NCBI GenBank assembly: GCA_025455345.1
Contig: JALOMS010000069.1
Span: 1-12,419 of the forward strand
From: Thermoflexibacter sp.
GTDB taxonomy: Bacteria > Bacteroidota > Bacteroidia > Cytophagales > Thermoflexibacteraceae
Reading direction: 5' to 3'
DNA length: 12,419 nt
Position 1 is the first letter of the stretch. Each line of letters begins with the position of its first letter. A program made the position numbers and the translations under genes. This document shows positions 1 through 7,834 of this stretch, piece by piece. Under the pieces are notes generated by a model. That model made no database searches. It was not told the DNA's origin and worked only from the letters and a program-made list of their open reading frames with translations.

Positions 1-535
1 CACTCAAGTTATTACCTGGTTTTTCTGTAAAAAAGTTGGAAATCAGGTTCTTAAATCTACCAGTTTGAATGTCTAATATTCCAAAGAAACCTGTACCCAC
101 TGCCCAATAATTCCCTTTTTCATCTTGGCACATAGCTCTTACAAAAGTGCTTATTCCGCGATGATAGTTGATGAAATTGTCTTTTTGTCTATTATATTTT
201 GAGATGCCGTTGTCGGCTGTACCTATCCAAAGGTTTTTTGCTTTGTCTTCATATAAATAAACAGTCAAATTGTGAGGTAAACTTAAGGTATCAAGGGGAT
301 TATGGGTATAAATTTTAATTTTATAACCATCGTATCGATTAAGACCTTCGGGAGTAGTAATCCACATAAAGTCGTCTTGGTCTTGTATAAAATTATAAAC
401 AAGGTTGTGAGCAAGTCCTTCATCTACGGTAAGGTGTTTAAATTTAGGATTTTGTGCTTTTAGTTTATTATTTGTTATACAAGCGATACTTACCAGAATT
501 AGGAAAAAAATCGTTGCGCTACAAATGCGATTCAT
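1..535 (-). CDS. Two-component regulator propeller sensor protein, N-terminal part (cut by window edge)
   Basis: The frame is open from an ATG at 535 to the left edge (178 codons), so only the N-terminus is present. Residues 1-28 look like a signal peptide with a hydrophobic core (IFFLILVSIA) ending near KAQ. After it comes FKHLTVDEGLAHN, the typical opening of Bacteroidota extracellular sensor propellers. Three Reg_prop-type blades follow: around 44-70 (FIQDQDDFMWITTPEGLNRY), 89-117 (LYEDKAKNLWIGTADNGISKY) and 130-162 (MCQDEKGNYWAVGT...). Proteins with this front usually continue through more blades and a Y_Y_Y domain into a membrane helix and then a histidine kinase, LytTR or GGDEF output. 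That output lies outside the window, so its type cannot be said. The family identification is strong; the signal sensed is unknown. Confidence 0.85.
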   Translation of the reverse strand, partial: MNRICSATIFFLILVSIACITNNKLKAQNPKFKHLTVDEGLAHNLVYNFIQDQDDFMWITTPEGLNRYDGYKIKIYTHNPLDTLSLPHNLTVYLYEDKAKNLWIGTADNGISKYNRQKDNFINYHRGISTFVRAMCQDEKGNYWAVGTGFFGILDIQTGRFKNLISNFFTEKPGNNLS

Positions 536-719
536 AAATTAATTGTTTATCATATTAAAATAACGATACAGTTAGATGAATCAACAGAATATTGTAAAAT
601 AAGAATAATAATTGGTTATAAACAAATAATTTGAAGCAAAATAGCGTAGGTATTATGAATGACTTTTGAGGAGGGAATGATTCTTTTTAACTCAAAGAAG
701 ATTTTGTTGTTTTTAGTTC

Positions 720-773
720 ATTATCAAAAATATACATAGCTTGACTACCTTCTTTGGAGAGATAGTCAAGCTA
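720..773 (-). terminator. Hairpin terminator downstream of the small secreted protein gene
   Basis: A perfect 11-bp inverted repeat, TAGCTTGACTA (737-747) and TAGTCAAGCTA (763-773), encloses a 15-nt loop. On the minus strand it lies 12 bases past the stop codon of the gene ending at 785 and is followed by a T-rich run (TATTTTTG). This fits an intrinsic terminator for that gene. The same run also matches TAnnTTTG (732-725), so it could double as a -7 element for the sensor gene starting at 535, about 190 bp on; that second reading is weak. Confidence 0.75.
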
Positions 774-784
774 AAATTTATTTA

Positions 785-1123
785 TTACTGAAGCATTTTA
801 CTGATGCTTTTTTCCTTGAATTCGACCGCAACTATTTTTTTATTGAGGTAAATCGCTAAAGTCTTGTCCAAGATTTTTTTATTTTTCGCACTTAATTCTA
901 AGTTCACTCCCTGAATTTCTTCTTCGTAAATCAGATTGCCTTTGTCGTCATAAAAGCGAATGATAGAAAAAGTTTTCTCTTTTACATTGGTTTCTACTGT
1001 CCAAAAACCCTGTTTATTGTCTTTGGTTTCTTGGGCAAAAGCTGAAGAAAAAGCACCTATAAAAGCAATCACAAATAAGATGATGATTAGTGCTTGGCGA
1101 TATTTTGAAATTCCTGTTTTCAT
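785..1123 (-). CDS. Small secreted protein of unknown function (112 aa)
   Basis: I do not recognise a named family. Residues 1-30 form a clear signal peptide: a basic start (MKTGISKYR), a hydrophobic core (ALIIILFVIAFIGAF) and an AFA/Q cleavage site. The mature part is about 82 residues. It has GFWTVETN near 39-46, IIRFYDDKGNLIYEEEI near 54-70, and a lysine-rich tail without cysteines. The pattern 'W-x-V-E-x-N ... FYD-x-x-G-x-LIYEE' resembles small periplasmic proteins common in Cytophagales; I base this on memory, not on a search. The ATG is preceded by an A-rich leader and no Shine-Dalgarno. The gene is divergent from the MscS gene and has its own terminator, so it is probably monocistronic. 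Likely location is periplasm or outside the cell; the role is unknown. Confidence 0.75.
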   Translation of the reverse strand: MKTGISKYRQALIIILFVIAFIGAFSSAFAQETKDNKQGFWTVETNVKEKTFSIIRFYDDKGNLIYEEEIQGVNLELSAKNKKILDKTLAIYLNKKIVAVEFKEKSISKMLQ

Positions 1124-1200
1124 AATTTTTAAAATTTTAAGTTTTTAATTAATTAATTTGATTTCTTGAGATAATTAACGTCTTTGAATAGAAGAAGATA

Positions 1201-1269
1201 CCAATTGTCCATTTTTAGCAGGTTTTAATCCGTTTTTGACGCTTTAAATACCCCAATCGTCCATTTTTA
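1201..1269. promoter_or_regulatory. Pair of near-identical 17-bp sites, 52 bp apart, in a divergent promoter region
   Basis: CCAATTGTCCATTTTTA at 1201-1217 and CCAATCGTCCATTTTTA at 1253-1269 differ at one base and lie in the same orientation. The start-to-start distance is 52 bp, close to five turns of B-DNA, so both sites would face the same side of the helix. They lie in the 250-bp spacer between the divergent small secreted protein and MscS genes; on the minus strand they read TAAAAATGGACRATTGG. Phased direct repeats are typical of sites for dimeric regulators such as LytTR-type response regulators. Assigning a regulator is inference. I found no exact TAnnTTTG promoter motif in this spacer. 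Confidence 0.5.
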
Positions 1270-1373
1270 TTTTTTCTTGATGAAAACTATGCTACCTTTT
1301 TTATCTATCATTTATTCTTTTTACCTTAGACAAAATTTTAACATATTGCATTGTTTAACTAAACCTTTATTGT

Positions 1374-2198
1374 ATGAATTTTGATGAAATTTTACCTCTC
1401 ATTAGCAATTTAGTAGTCAATTACGCTACTAAAATTGCACTTGCTTTGGCTACTTTAGTCATAGGTTTGTGGGTTATAGGCTTTATTTCCAAAACGCTTA
1501 GCAAATCCATGGAAAGCCGTAAGATAGATAGTAGCATTAAGCCTTTTCTGATTAGTCTGGTCAGCGTATCTTTACGCATTGTTCTTTTGATTAGCGTTGC
1601 TTCTATTTTAGGGATTGAAACCACCTCTTTTGTTGCGATTATAGGTTCTGTTGGCTTGGCGGTGGGTTTGGCTCTACAAGGAAGTCTTGCCAATTTTGCT
1701 GGCAGTGTATTGATTTTGGTCTTTAAGCCTTTTAAGGTAGGGGATATTATCCAAGCACAAGGGCAAATAGGGACTGTAAAAGAAATCCAAACCTTTAATA
1801 CAGTTTTGCTTTCTCCTGACAATAAGGTAATTATCCTGCCTAATGGTTCTTTGGCGGGAGGCTCTATCGTCAATTTGTCTTCAGAAGAAACTCGCCGTTT
1901 GGATTTTGTTTTTAGATTAGATTCTGCGATTGATATTGGGAAAGTTCGCAGTATTTTGTTAGATGTTGCTCAAAAAGAACCACTTAGCCTTAGTACGCCT
2001 GCGGCTGGAGTAGTTGTGAGCGGCTTTTTTGATAACGGCATAGAGATTACCTTAAATATTTGGGTAAAATCAAGTGATTTTGTTTCTTCTTATTGGGGTA
2101 TCTTATTCAATCTCAATGAGAATGTAGCAAATGCTTTTAGGAAAGAAGGCATCAATGCTCCGCAACAAGTCAGACAATTGCACGTACATCAAAAGTAA
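1374..2198 (+). CDS. mscS: Small-conductance mechanosensitive channel, MscS family
   Basis: At 274 aa it is close to E. coli MscS (286 aa). Three membrane helices are visible at about 17-37, 57-80 and 84-118. The third is the pore helix: GLAVGLALQGSLANFAGS starts at 94, with L95 and L99 matching the pore-closing leucines L105 and L109 of E. coli, and Q102-G103 matching the kink. KPFKVGDII (118-126) begins the cytoplasmic beta domain, ILPNGSLAGG (154-163) is the conserved PN motif, and an alpha/beta C-terminal domain follows. The family forms a heptameric inner-membrane channel that opens under membrane tension and releases solutes during hypoosmotic shock. The C-terminus (HVHQK) is slightly short. 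The gene stands alone between a divergent spacer with paired repeats and a hairpin terminator. Confidence 0.95.
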   Translation: MNFDEILPLISNLVVNYATKIALALATLVIGLWVIGFISKTLSKSMESRKIDSSIKPFLISLVSVSLRIVLLISVASILGIETTSFVAIIGSVGLAVGLALQGSLANFAGSVLILVFKPFKVGDIIQAQGQIGTVKEIQTFNTVLLSPDNKVIILPNGSLAGGSIVNLSSEETRRLDFVFRLDSAIDIGKVRSILLDVAQKEPLSLSTPAAGVVVSGFFDNGIEITLNIWVKSSDFVSSYWGILFNLNENVANAFRKEGINAPQQVRQLHVHQK

Positions 2199-2205
2199 AA
2201 AATAA

Positions 2206-2277
2206 TGATAAACAGGAGGTTAGTAATTTGTTCTTAAAATAAGATTTTTGACATGAACTACTAACCTCTTGTTATCA
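2206..2277. terminator. Long hairpin between convergent genes (bidirectional terminator)
   Basis: The left arm TGATAAACAGGAGGTTAGTA (2206-2225) pairs with TACTAACCTCTTGTTATCA (2259-2277). That is about 19 bp with one bulge and one imperfect position, around a 33-nt loop. It fills the gap between the MscS stop (2198) and the stop of the VWA gene (2291). On the minus strand the stem is followed at once by a T-rich tract (ATTATTTTTTACTTTTG), so it should end VWA transcripts well. On the plus strand the T-rich run lies a little further on. The GGAGG in the left arm is part of the stem, not a ribosome site. Confidence 0.8.
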
Positions 2278-2290
2278 AATAAAATGCGTA

Positions 2291-5005
2291 TTATTTTTTT
2301 ACTTTGGCTTCATTTATCATAAATGCCTCTGCATTTTGAGGATTGATACTCACCAAATTGCCTTTGCCCTTGTCAGAGATTTGTTTGAGATTGGGGGTTG
2401 GTTTTTCACCAAATTTGAAGATAGTCAGCACAATCCCCATATTCGCATTTTGTCCGATTAAGTCCATCACTCCAGGACGTACCCCAAATTCTCCATCAGT
2501 CGCTAAGACGATTCTATTGTTGCCCCCGTACTTAAACTTCTGATTGGCAATCTTATAGGCTAAGGACAGCCCCGCATTGGCATCTGTTTTCCCGCGAGGC
2601 TCCAAAGATTCTATGGCTTTGATGATTTTGTCTTTGTCCTTTCCAGAAGTGGAAGGCAATATGACTTGGGCATTGCCCGAATAAATGACTATCGCTATAT
2701 TGTCCTCCTGTCTGAATAGACTGACCAACTTCTTAATGGAGGTTTGCAAAAGAGGTAAGCGTTCGGGAGAGTTCATAGAGCTTGATACATCTAAGAGTAA
2801 GACCAAATTATTGGGGGCATAGCCTTCCAAAGAATAAAAATCCTTGCTGATAACAGGTGGTTTTTCTAAGTAAATCGTATCACGAATATAAACCGTATCG
2901 CGAATTACAGTTTCTTTGACAATAACTGTTTCTTTTTTAATGACCTCTACTTTGACAGTATCTATTTTTTCTGTTTTTGTGATTACTTTAGGTACATCTG
3001 TAGTTTTATTTTCCGTAGGAATTTTGGAAGGTTCTTTTGTTTTTACCTCTTCTTTGGGTTCTTGGATTTTCTTTTCGCGTTTGTAAGGCTCTTTGAGGAA
3101 GAAAATGCCTAATTGGTCAATTTCTTTCAGCAAAGGGACTTTTGCTACCTCAACGAAACGATTTTTTTCTCTCACTATTGCATTGTACTTATAAATAAAA
3201 TCCTCGTATTTTTTGCTACGAAGTTTCTCTGGATACTCGATAAAATGCTGTGATTCAGTACCTATATCTTGATAAGGATTGTAAGGACATAGCCCATTAT
3301 TACGCCCAATTCGCTCTATTCCCTTCATATTAGTAAATTCATTGGCTATGGCACTCCGAATGCTATTATTCAGTTTTTCCTTATTAAAAGTAGGGCTAAG
3401 GTCATCTCCTCTGTAATATTTTTTAGCGTTTAACAATAAATCTTTATCGTCTTGTACCACTTCTGACAAGGCGAGATACGACTTTACCCAAGAGTTTTGA
3501 GGGTCAGCAAATTTGTACGAATCAAAGATTTTTCTTAAGTCTGTGAATAGTCTTTCTTTGTAATTATCAAAAGTTTCATACAAGATTTTATACCTATCTC
3601 TGATTTCCTCTATGCGTTTGAATCCTTGCGTTTTGAAGGTTTTATTTTCAGCAAAAATGTATATTTCTTGGCTTAACTCATTCATTTCTTTTAAGATATT
3701 GTACAATACTTCCGTTTGCAAAGCAAGTGATTTTTGGGCAGATGCGGGGATATTTTTATTTGCTAATACCGTTTCTTGGTACAATGACTGTGGCATTTGG
3801 AAGCTATTGTCATGAAAATAAAAGGAGGTTTCATATTCAAAATTATTCAAGGATACATTGCTATTTATCAAGCTACGCAATAGATTATTGCTGACTCGTA
3901 CCCCTTCATTGATAAATTCTATGTACTTGTTCAGTGCATTATTGAGATTTGATGTAATTGCACTATTCTGAGATTTTATTTCAAGGGACTGATAAGGAAT
4001 ATCTTGGAAAAACTTGGATTTTACATTTACTTCTTCTTTTTGTGTTTTGAGCTGGAAAGTTGGGGCTATTTGGCTACTTTTTAAGACAAAAACATTGGCA
4101 TTTTGGGCAAAATCTGTAAAAAGATTGAAAAAGGAAACCAAACAGCCGTCATAGTAATTGATAAACCCCCAATAGGCATTATTGGCGTGTTCATCAGATT
4201 TTTGTGCGTCAAAATTATATTTGTCTATGGTATATTTTTTATGTTTTTGGAAATCCTGCACACACTCCCAAAACGAAGCATAATAGGAAGAGGCAGGATA
4301 GCTAATTTTTGGTGGATTTTTTTGGATTTCTTCGAGAAATACATCTATGGCGTTGATGTTTTTTTGTATCTCGTCTTTTGCCCAATTCGTATGAATCTCA
4401 CTATTAAAATTGAAGGTCAAACTATTGATGAGTTCTTTATCTTTTTCTAATACAAATCGCATATTTTTCTCACATTGGGCGTAAGCCGAACTGCTTATAG
4501 TGCCTCTTAGCTTCTGATGAAGGCTTGAGATACTGCTCTCGTATTCTGCTTTTACTTTATTGAAATTACTTACAAGTGGCTGTATTTCATTAATTAATAG
4601 AAATCCTTTCTCGAGATTGTCTTTCTCATAATCTTTGAGGCGTACATATACTTCTATGGCTTTGCACTTTTCGTCAATACGCTCTAAACATTCCCTCAAA
4701 TTAGTGGATTGGGCTTTGAGTTGATTTCCTATATTCCCACTTTTGGTCTGTGCCTGCTCATAATAATAAGTATCTAACTCATGCGGACACTGGTAAGTAA
4801 GCCACGCTTTTCTTTTGCTATTTTTTGTATTATTCAAAGATTGGTAAAAATTATAAAAACTTTTAACCATTCCTTGTAAGTCTTTGGTACTTTGGGTAAT
4901 AAAATCAACTTGATTATTGAGGGATTTTTGCGTTTCTCTTGTCATCTGTGCCTGCGTGTAGATAGGTAAAAGGAGAAAAATAATCAGAAAATATAGCTTT
5001 TGCAT
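2291..5005 (-). CDS. Large secreted von Willebrand factor A domain protein with helical N-terminal region
   Basis: 904 aa. Residues 1-20 form a signal peptide ending TQAQ. Residues about 21-640 have no domain I recognise; they are rich in K, E, N, Q, Y and F, predicted mostly helical, with stretches that look like coiled coil. Residues about 640-690 are a low-complexity linker rich in K, E, P and T. It runs into short repeats (ETVIVK, ETVIR, DTVYIR, DTIYLE), a 'D/E-T-V' pattern seen in Bacteroidota envelope proteins. The C-terminal ~170 residues are a VWA domain with a complete MIDAS metal site: D739-x-S741-x-S743, T807 in GKTDANAG and D837 in LATDGEF. VWA domains of this type bind protein partners through the metal ion. 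There are no membrane helices after the signal, no lipobox and no evident sorting domain, so a periplasmic or surface site is inferred. It is monocistronic and divergent from the M1 peptidase gene. The function is unknown. Confidence 0.88.
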   Translation of the reverse strand: MQKLYFLIIFLLLPIYTQAQMTRETQKSLNNQVDFITQSTKDLQGMVKSFYNFYQSLNNTKNSKRKAWLTYQCPHELDTYYYEQAQTKSGNIGNQLKAQSTNLRECLERIDEKCKAIEVYVRLKDYEKDNLEKGFLLINEIQPLVSNFNKVKAEYESSISSLHQKLRGTISSSAYAQCEKNMRFVLEKDKELINSLTFNFNSEIHTNWAKDEIQKNINAIDVFLEEIQKNPPKISYPASSYYASFWECVQDFQKHKKYTIDKYNFDAQKSDEHANNAYWGFINYYDGCLVSFFNLFTDFAQNANVFVLKSSQIAPTFQLKTQKEEVNVKSKFFQDIPYQSLEIKSQNSAITSNLNNALNKYIEFINEGVRVSNNLLRSLINSNVSLNNFEYETSFYFHDNSFQMPQSLYQETVLANKNIPASAQKSLALQTEVLYNILKEMNELSQEIYIFAENKTFKTQGFKRIEEIRDRYKILYETFDNYKERLFTDLRKIFDSYKFADPQNSWVKSYLALSEVVQDDKDLLLNAKKYYRGDDLSPTFNKEKLNNSIRSAIANEFTNMKGIERIGRNNGLCPYNPYQDIGTESQHFIEYPEKLRSKKYEDFIYKYNAIVREKNRFVEVAKVPLLKEIDQLGIFFLKEPYKREKKIQEPKEEVKTKEPSKIPTENKTTDVPKVITKTEKIDTVKVEVIKKETVIVKETVIRDTVYIRDTIYLEKPPVISKDFYSLEGYAPNNLVLLLDVSSSMNSPERLPLLQTSIKKLVSLFRQEDNIAIVIYSGNAQVILPSTSGKDKDKIIKAIESLEPRGKTDANAGLSLAYKIANQKFKYGGNNRIVLATDGEFGVRPGVMDLIGQNANMGIVLTIFKFGEKPTPNLKQISDKGKGNLVSINPQNAEAFMINEAKVKK

Positions 5006-5062
5006 ACGTATAAAGTTTAGTTTTATTTATTCTTTACGGAATCAGAAATTAAGTAAAAAGGG

Positions 5063-5070
5063 TAAGTTTG
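5063..5070 (+). promoter_or_regulatory. Possible Bacteroidota -7 element for the M1 peptidase gene
   Basis: TAAGTTTG matches the TAnnTTTG consensus exactly and lies in the 172-bp divergent spacer. It would start transcription near 5077, about 100 bases before the ATG at 5178. No convincing -33 TTG element is seen upstream, so this is tentative. No matching motif was found for the divergent VWA gene. Confidence 0.3.
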
Positions 5071-5177
5071 TTGTATTTTTTGAAAACGGAAACTTGAAAG
5101 AATCATTGCTTTTAGTAATTTTACGTATATTATTTAGAAAACGTTTTAAATTAATTCCGAAGCAAAACAACATACAG

Positions 5178-6779
5178 ATGAAATATATTTTCGCGCTTTT
5201 CTTGAGTCTTTATGCTTTTGTCATTACCGCACAAGATACGTATCAATTCCAAGCCGTAGATGTCAAGCATTATGTTTTTCATCTCAAACTCAGCGACCAA
5301 GATAACCAAATCAAAGGACAAACATTTATGACTATTCAGTTTAAAGCAGATAATTTGCAAGCATTTCATTTGGATTTGGTTGCTCCATACGATAGTAAAG
5401 GTATGCGAGTAAATGTAGTAAAAGAAAATGGGAAAATGCTTGCTTTTTCTCAAGAGAAAGAAATTCTGCTCGTCCAATTGGAAAATAAGCCACAAAAAGA
5501 GGAAATACGCACTTATGAGATTATTTATGCTGGAGAACCTGCTGATGGATTGATTATCAGTAGAAATAAGTATGGAGAACGCACCTTTTTTGGGGACAAT
5601 TGGGCTAATCGGGCGCATCATTGGTTGCCTATCATAGACCACCCCTCTGACAAAGCTACTTGTGAGTTCAAAATCACTGCACCTATTCATTACGAAGTCA
5701 TTGCCAATGGAAAGAAAATAGAAGAAAGCTATTTGCCTGATAATATGAAGTTTACGCATTGGAAGACAGATGTGCCTATCCCTACTAAAGTGATGGTCAT
5801 CGGAGTAGCGAGATTTGCCGTCAATTTCTTGACCACTTACAACGGCATATCCATAGAATCTTGGGTATATCCCCAAAATAAGGAAGAAGGTTTTGCAGAT
5901 TATAGCATGGCAATGAATATTTTGCGTTTTTTTGAAAATCAGATTGGCTCTTACCCGTATGAAAAATTGGCAAATGTGCAGTCTAAAACCAAGTATGGAG
6001 GAATGGAAAACGCCAGCAATATTTTTTATTTTGAGAATTCCATTACAGGTAAGAAAAGCGAAAATATAGAAAAACTCATCGCCCATGAGATTGCTCATCA
6101 ATGGTTTGGTAATTCGGTTTCAGAAAAAAAATGGCATCATATCTGGGTAAGTGAGGGGTTTGCGACCTATTTCGCAGAGCTATACTTAGAACATAAAAAC
6201 GGGAAAGAAGCTCTAAAGACCAACATGAAAAAGCTACAAAATGAGGCGATTATATTTCATCAATCTAATCCAAACTTGCCGATTGTATTCGAGGAAATCA
6301 AGGATTTGAACGAATTGCTCAATACGAATTCTTATCAAAAAGGAGCTTGTGTTTTACACGCTTTGCGCTATGAATTGGGCGATTCTCTGTTCTGGCAAAG
6401 CATAAGGACTTATTATCAACAATTTAAAAATCAAAATGCAGATACAGAAGATTTTAAATCAGTAGTAGAGCAAGTATCTGGTAAGGAATTGGATTGGTTT
6501 TTCAAGCAATGGCTTTACACCGCAGGACATCCCCAAATCAAAACTACTTGGAAGTACAATAAAAAATCAAAGACCTTAAAAATCAATATTTTACAAAAGC
6601 AGGAAGTAATTTTTTCCTTATCTCCTGAAATATATATTTATGGCAAAAATAACCAACTCCTATTCCAACAAAAAATCAATCTCCCAAAAAAAGATACAGA
6701 ACTTTCTTTGGCTTTGGCGGAGATGCCTTCGGAGATAGTCATAGACCCCGAAAATTGGATTTTGATGGAAAAAGAATGA
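5178..6779 (+). CDS. Secreted M1 family zinc aminopeptidase
   Basis: 533 aa from the ATG at 5178. This start gives a good signal peptide (MKYIFALFLSLYAFVITAQ). The frame stays open upstream to a TTG at 5094, but that would bury the signal behind 28 basic residues and is rejected. M1 hallmarks are present: the exopeptidase motif GGMEN (274-278, a variant of GAMEN), HEIAHQWFGN with zinc ligands H303 and H307 and catalytic E304, the third ligand E326 in WVSEGFA, and Y386 in YQKGA, matching the transition-state tyrosine. An N-terminal beta saddle domain (about 20-215) precedes the catalytic domain, and a short C-terminal beta domain follows. At this length it lacks the large helical C-terminal domain of aminopeptidase N. 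It probably trims N-terminal residues from peptides in the periplasm or outside the cell. It ends 4 bp from the convergent DoxX-like gene. Confidence 0.93.
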   Translation: MKYIFALFLSLYAFVITAQDTYQFQAVDVKHYVFHLKLSDQDNQIKGQTFMTIQFKADNLQAFHLDLVAPYDSKGMRVNVVKENGKMLAFSQEKEILLVQLENKPQKEEIRTYEIIYAGEPADGLIISRNKYGERTFFGDNWANRAHHWLPIIDHPSDKATCEFKITAPIHYEVIANGKKIEESYLPDNMKFTHWKTDVPIPTKVMVIGVARFAVNFLTTYNGISIESWVYPQNKEEGFADYSMAMNILRFFENQIGSYPYEKLANVQSKTKYGGMENASNIFYFENSITGKKSENIEKLIAHEIAHQWFGNSVSEKKWHHIWVSEGFATYFAELYLEHKNGKEALKTNMKKLQNEAIIFHQSNPNLPIVFEEIKDLNELLNTNSYQKGACVLHALRYELGDSLFWQSIRTYYQQFKNQNADTEDFKSVVEQVSGKELDWFFKQWLYTAGHPQIKTTWKYNKKSKTLKINILQKQEVIFSLSPEIYIYGKNNQLLFQQKINLPKKDTELSLALAEMPSEIVIDPENWILMEKE

Positions 6780-6783
6780 TGAT

Positions 6784-7185
6784 TTAGTTTTTAGGAATGT
6801 GCTTTTGGATAGATTTGATGAAAAATAAGGCGAGGGGTACTGACCAATTTGCCCCTCTTTCTACAAATTCCCAAATAGACTCCCCTGAAATCGGGCGCAT
6901 AAGGGCAGTGAGTAATGTCCAAATAAACGCCCAAATAATGACTGCTTTGAATGGTTTGATAAGTAAGAAAAATGCGATAATAAAGTCCAAAATACCAATG
7001 TAAGGCATGATTTGGATAGAAGTTTCTCTTGAAAAACCCACCGTCATAAGGTAAGTAATCCACTGGAGTTTGACGGAAAAAGCAAAAATGCCATGCCCTA
7101 AAAAAGTAGCAAAAGCTCCTATACGTAGGATATACTCTACATAAGCCAAAGCGGTATGTAATTCACGAAGGTTATTCATGGTCAA
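6784..7185 (-). CDS. DoxX-like integral membrane protein (133 aa)
   Basis: A small membrane protein with about four helices at 12-36, 57-77, 79-98 and 112-127. The pattern RIGAFATFLGHGIFAF (21-36) followed by a conserved loop (SIQIMPYIGILDFIIAFFLL) and a second hairpin resembles the DoxX/DoxD-like superfamily, widespread in Bacteroidota and mostly uncharacterised. RPISGESIWEFVERGANW (97-114) is a polar loop before the last helix. No cysteines or clear cofactor motif are visible. The start is ATG at 7185; a second ATG two codons later (7179) is equally possible. It lies 41 bp behind the acyltransferase on the same strand and is probably the last gene of that transcript. The stop is only 4 bp from the stop of the convergent M1 peptidase gene, so there is no room for a terminator between them. 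The biochemical role is unknown. Confidence 0.75.
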   Translation of the reverse strand: MTMNNLRELHTALAYVEYILRIGAFATFLGHGIFAFSVKLQWITYLMTVGFSRETSIQIMPYIGILDFIIAFFLLIKPFKAVIIWAFIWTLLTALMRPISGESIWEFVERGANWSVPLALFFIKSIQKHIPKN

Positions 7186-7226
7186 TCAATTCAGGAAATA
7201 TTCACAATTTTGTTTTGTAAGACAAT

Positions 7227-7796
7227 TCAACTATTGTAATTGTAATTTTCAGGGTGGCAAGCAGTTACATTTTTGAACAGTGATTTTAAGTAGGTGATGT
7301 CTGCGTCGATATCGCCTGTTGGATAGAAAACGTCAAAAAGGATAGTTTCCTTTTTCTTAAAATCCAATCCTACAGGAATAATCGGAATATTTGCTTTGAT
7401 AGCAATATGATAAAATCCTTTTTTCCAGTCATCTATGTATTTTCGTGTACCTTCTGGCGCAAGCGCAATCCCAAAATCACCTTTTGCCTCCTTGTATTTC
7501 TCCACAACTTGTTCTACGAGATTGTTGTTTTTACTCCTATCCACGGGGAGTCCGCCCAAAGCATAAAAAATAAAGCCAAAGGGAGGATTGAACAAGGTAT
7601 GTTTGCCAATAAACTTGGTATTAAAACCATATCCCGTGATATAGCGCGCCAAAAGAGCAACTATAAAATCCCAGTTGCTGGTATGAGGAGCGACTATCAT
7701 TAAAAATTTTTTAGGGCGATTTTTACTATAAACGATTGTTTTCCAGCCTATTATTTGATAAATGATAGCACAGGCTTGTTTTATAAACCATTCCAT
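7227..7796 (-). CDS. PlsC-like 1-acyl-sn-glycerol-3-phosphate acyltransferase family protein
   Basis: 189 aa, a short member of the glycerophospholipid acyltransferase (LPLAT) family. Motif I is H38-TSNW-D43, the catalytic HX4D, within APHTSNWDF. A downstream block FIGKHTLFNPPFGFIFYALG (62-81) leads to GGLPVDR (81-87). Motif III is E115-G-T-R118 in LAPEGTRK, and motif IV is IPIIPVGLDF (137-146). The order and spacing are complete, so the enzyme should be active. The family transfers a fatty acyl group to lysophosphatidate or related acceptors at the inner membrane. The variant with 'APHTSNWDF...PVDRSK' is common in Bacteroidota as an extra copy beside the main PlsC, so the true acceptor may differ. 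It lies 38 bp behind gluconokinase and 41 bp ahead of the DoxX-like gene, suggesting one transcript. Confidence 0.9.
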   Translation of the reverse strand: MEWFIKQACAIIYQIIGWKTIVYSKNRPKKFLMIVAPHTSNWDFIVALLARYITGYGFNTKFIGKHTLFNPPFGFIFYALGGLPVDRSKNNNLVEQVVEKYKEAKGDFGIALAPEGTRKYIDDWKKGFYHIAIKANIPIIPVGLDFKKKETILFDVFYPTGDIDADITYLKSLFKNVTACHPENYNYNS

Positions 7797-7834
7797 CTTT
7801 GTTGTATTTTGGTGAAGGGAAATAAATTTCCAAG

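Noticed and set aside
1421..1873. Minus-strand 150-codon open frame
   Set aside because: It is the antisense shadow of the MscS gene with no features of its own.
2211..2220. GGAGG as a ribosome binding site
   Set aside because: It lies in a terminator stem between two stop codons, with no gene start after it.
4103..4450. Plus-strand 115-codon open frame
   Set aside because: It is antisense to the VWA protein gene; its hydrophobic look comes from the A-rich coding strand opposite.
5094..5177. TTG start at 5094 for the M1 peptidase
   Set aside because: It would put 28 residues with several basic ones before an otherwise normal signal peptide starting at ATG 5178.
5151..6101. Minus-strand 316-codon open frame
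   Set aside because: It lies wholly opposite the M1 peptidase gene, whose catalytic motifs are intact, and its translation shows no recognisable domain or sensible composition.
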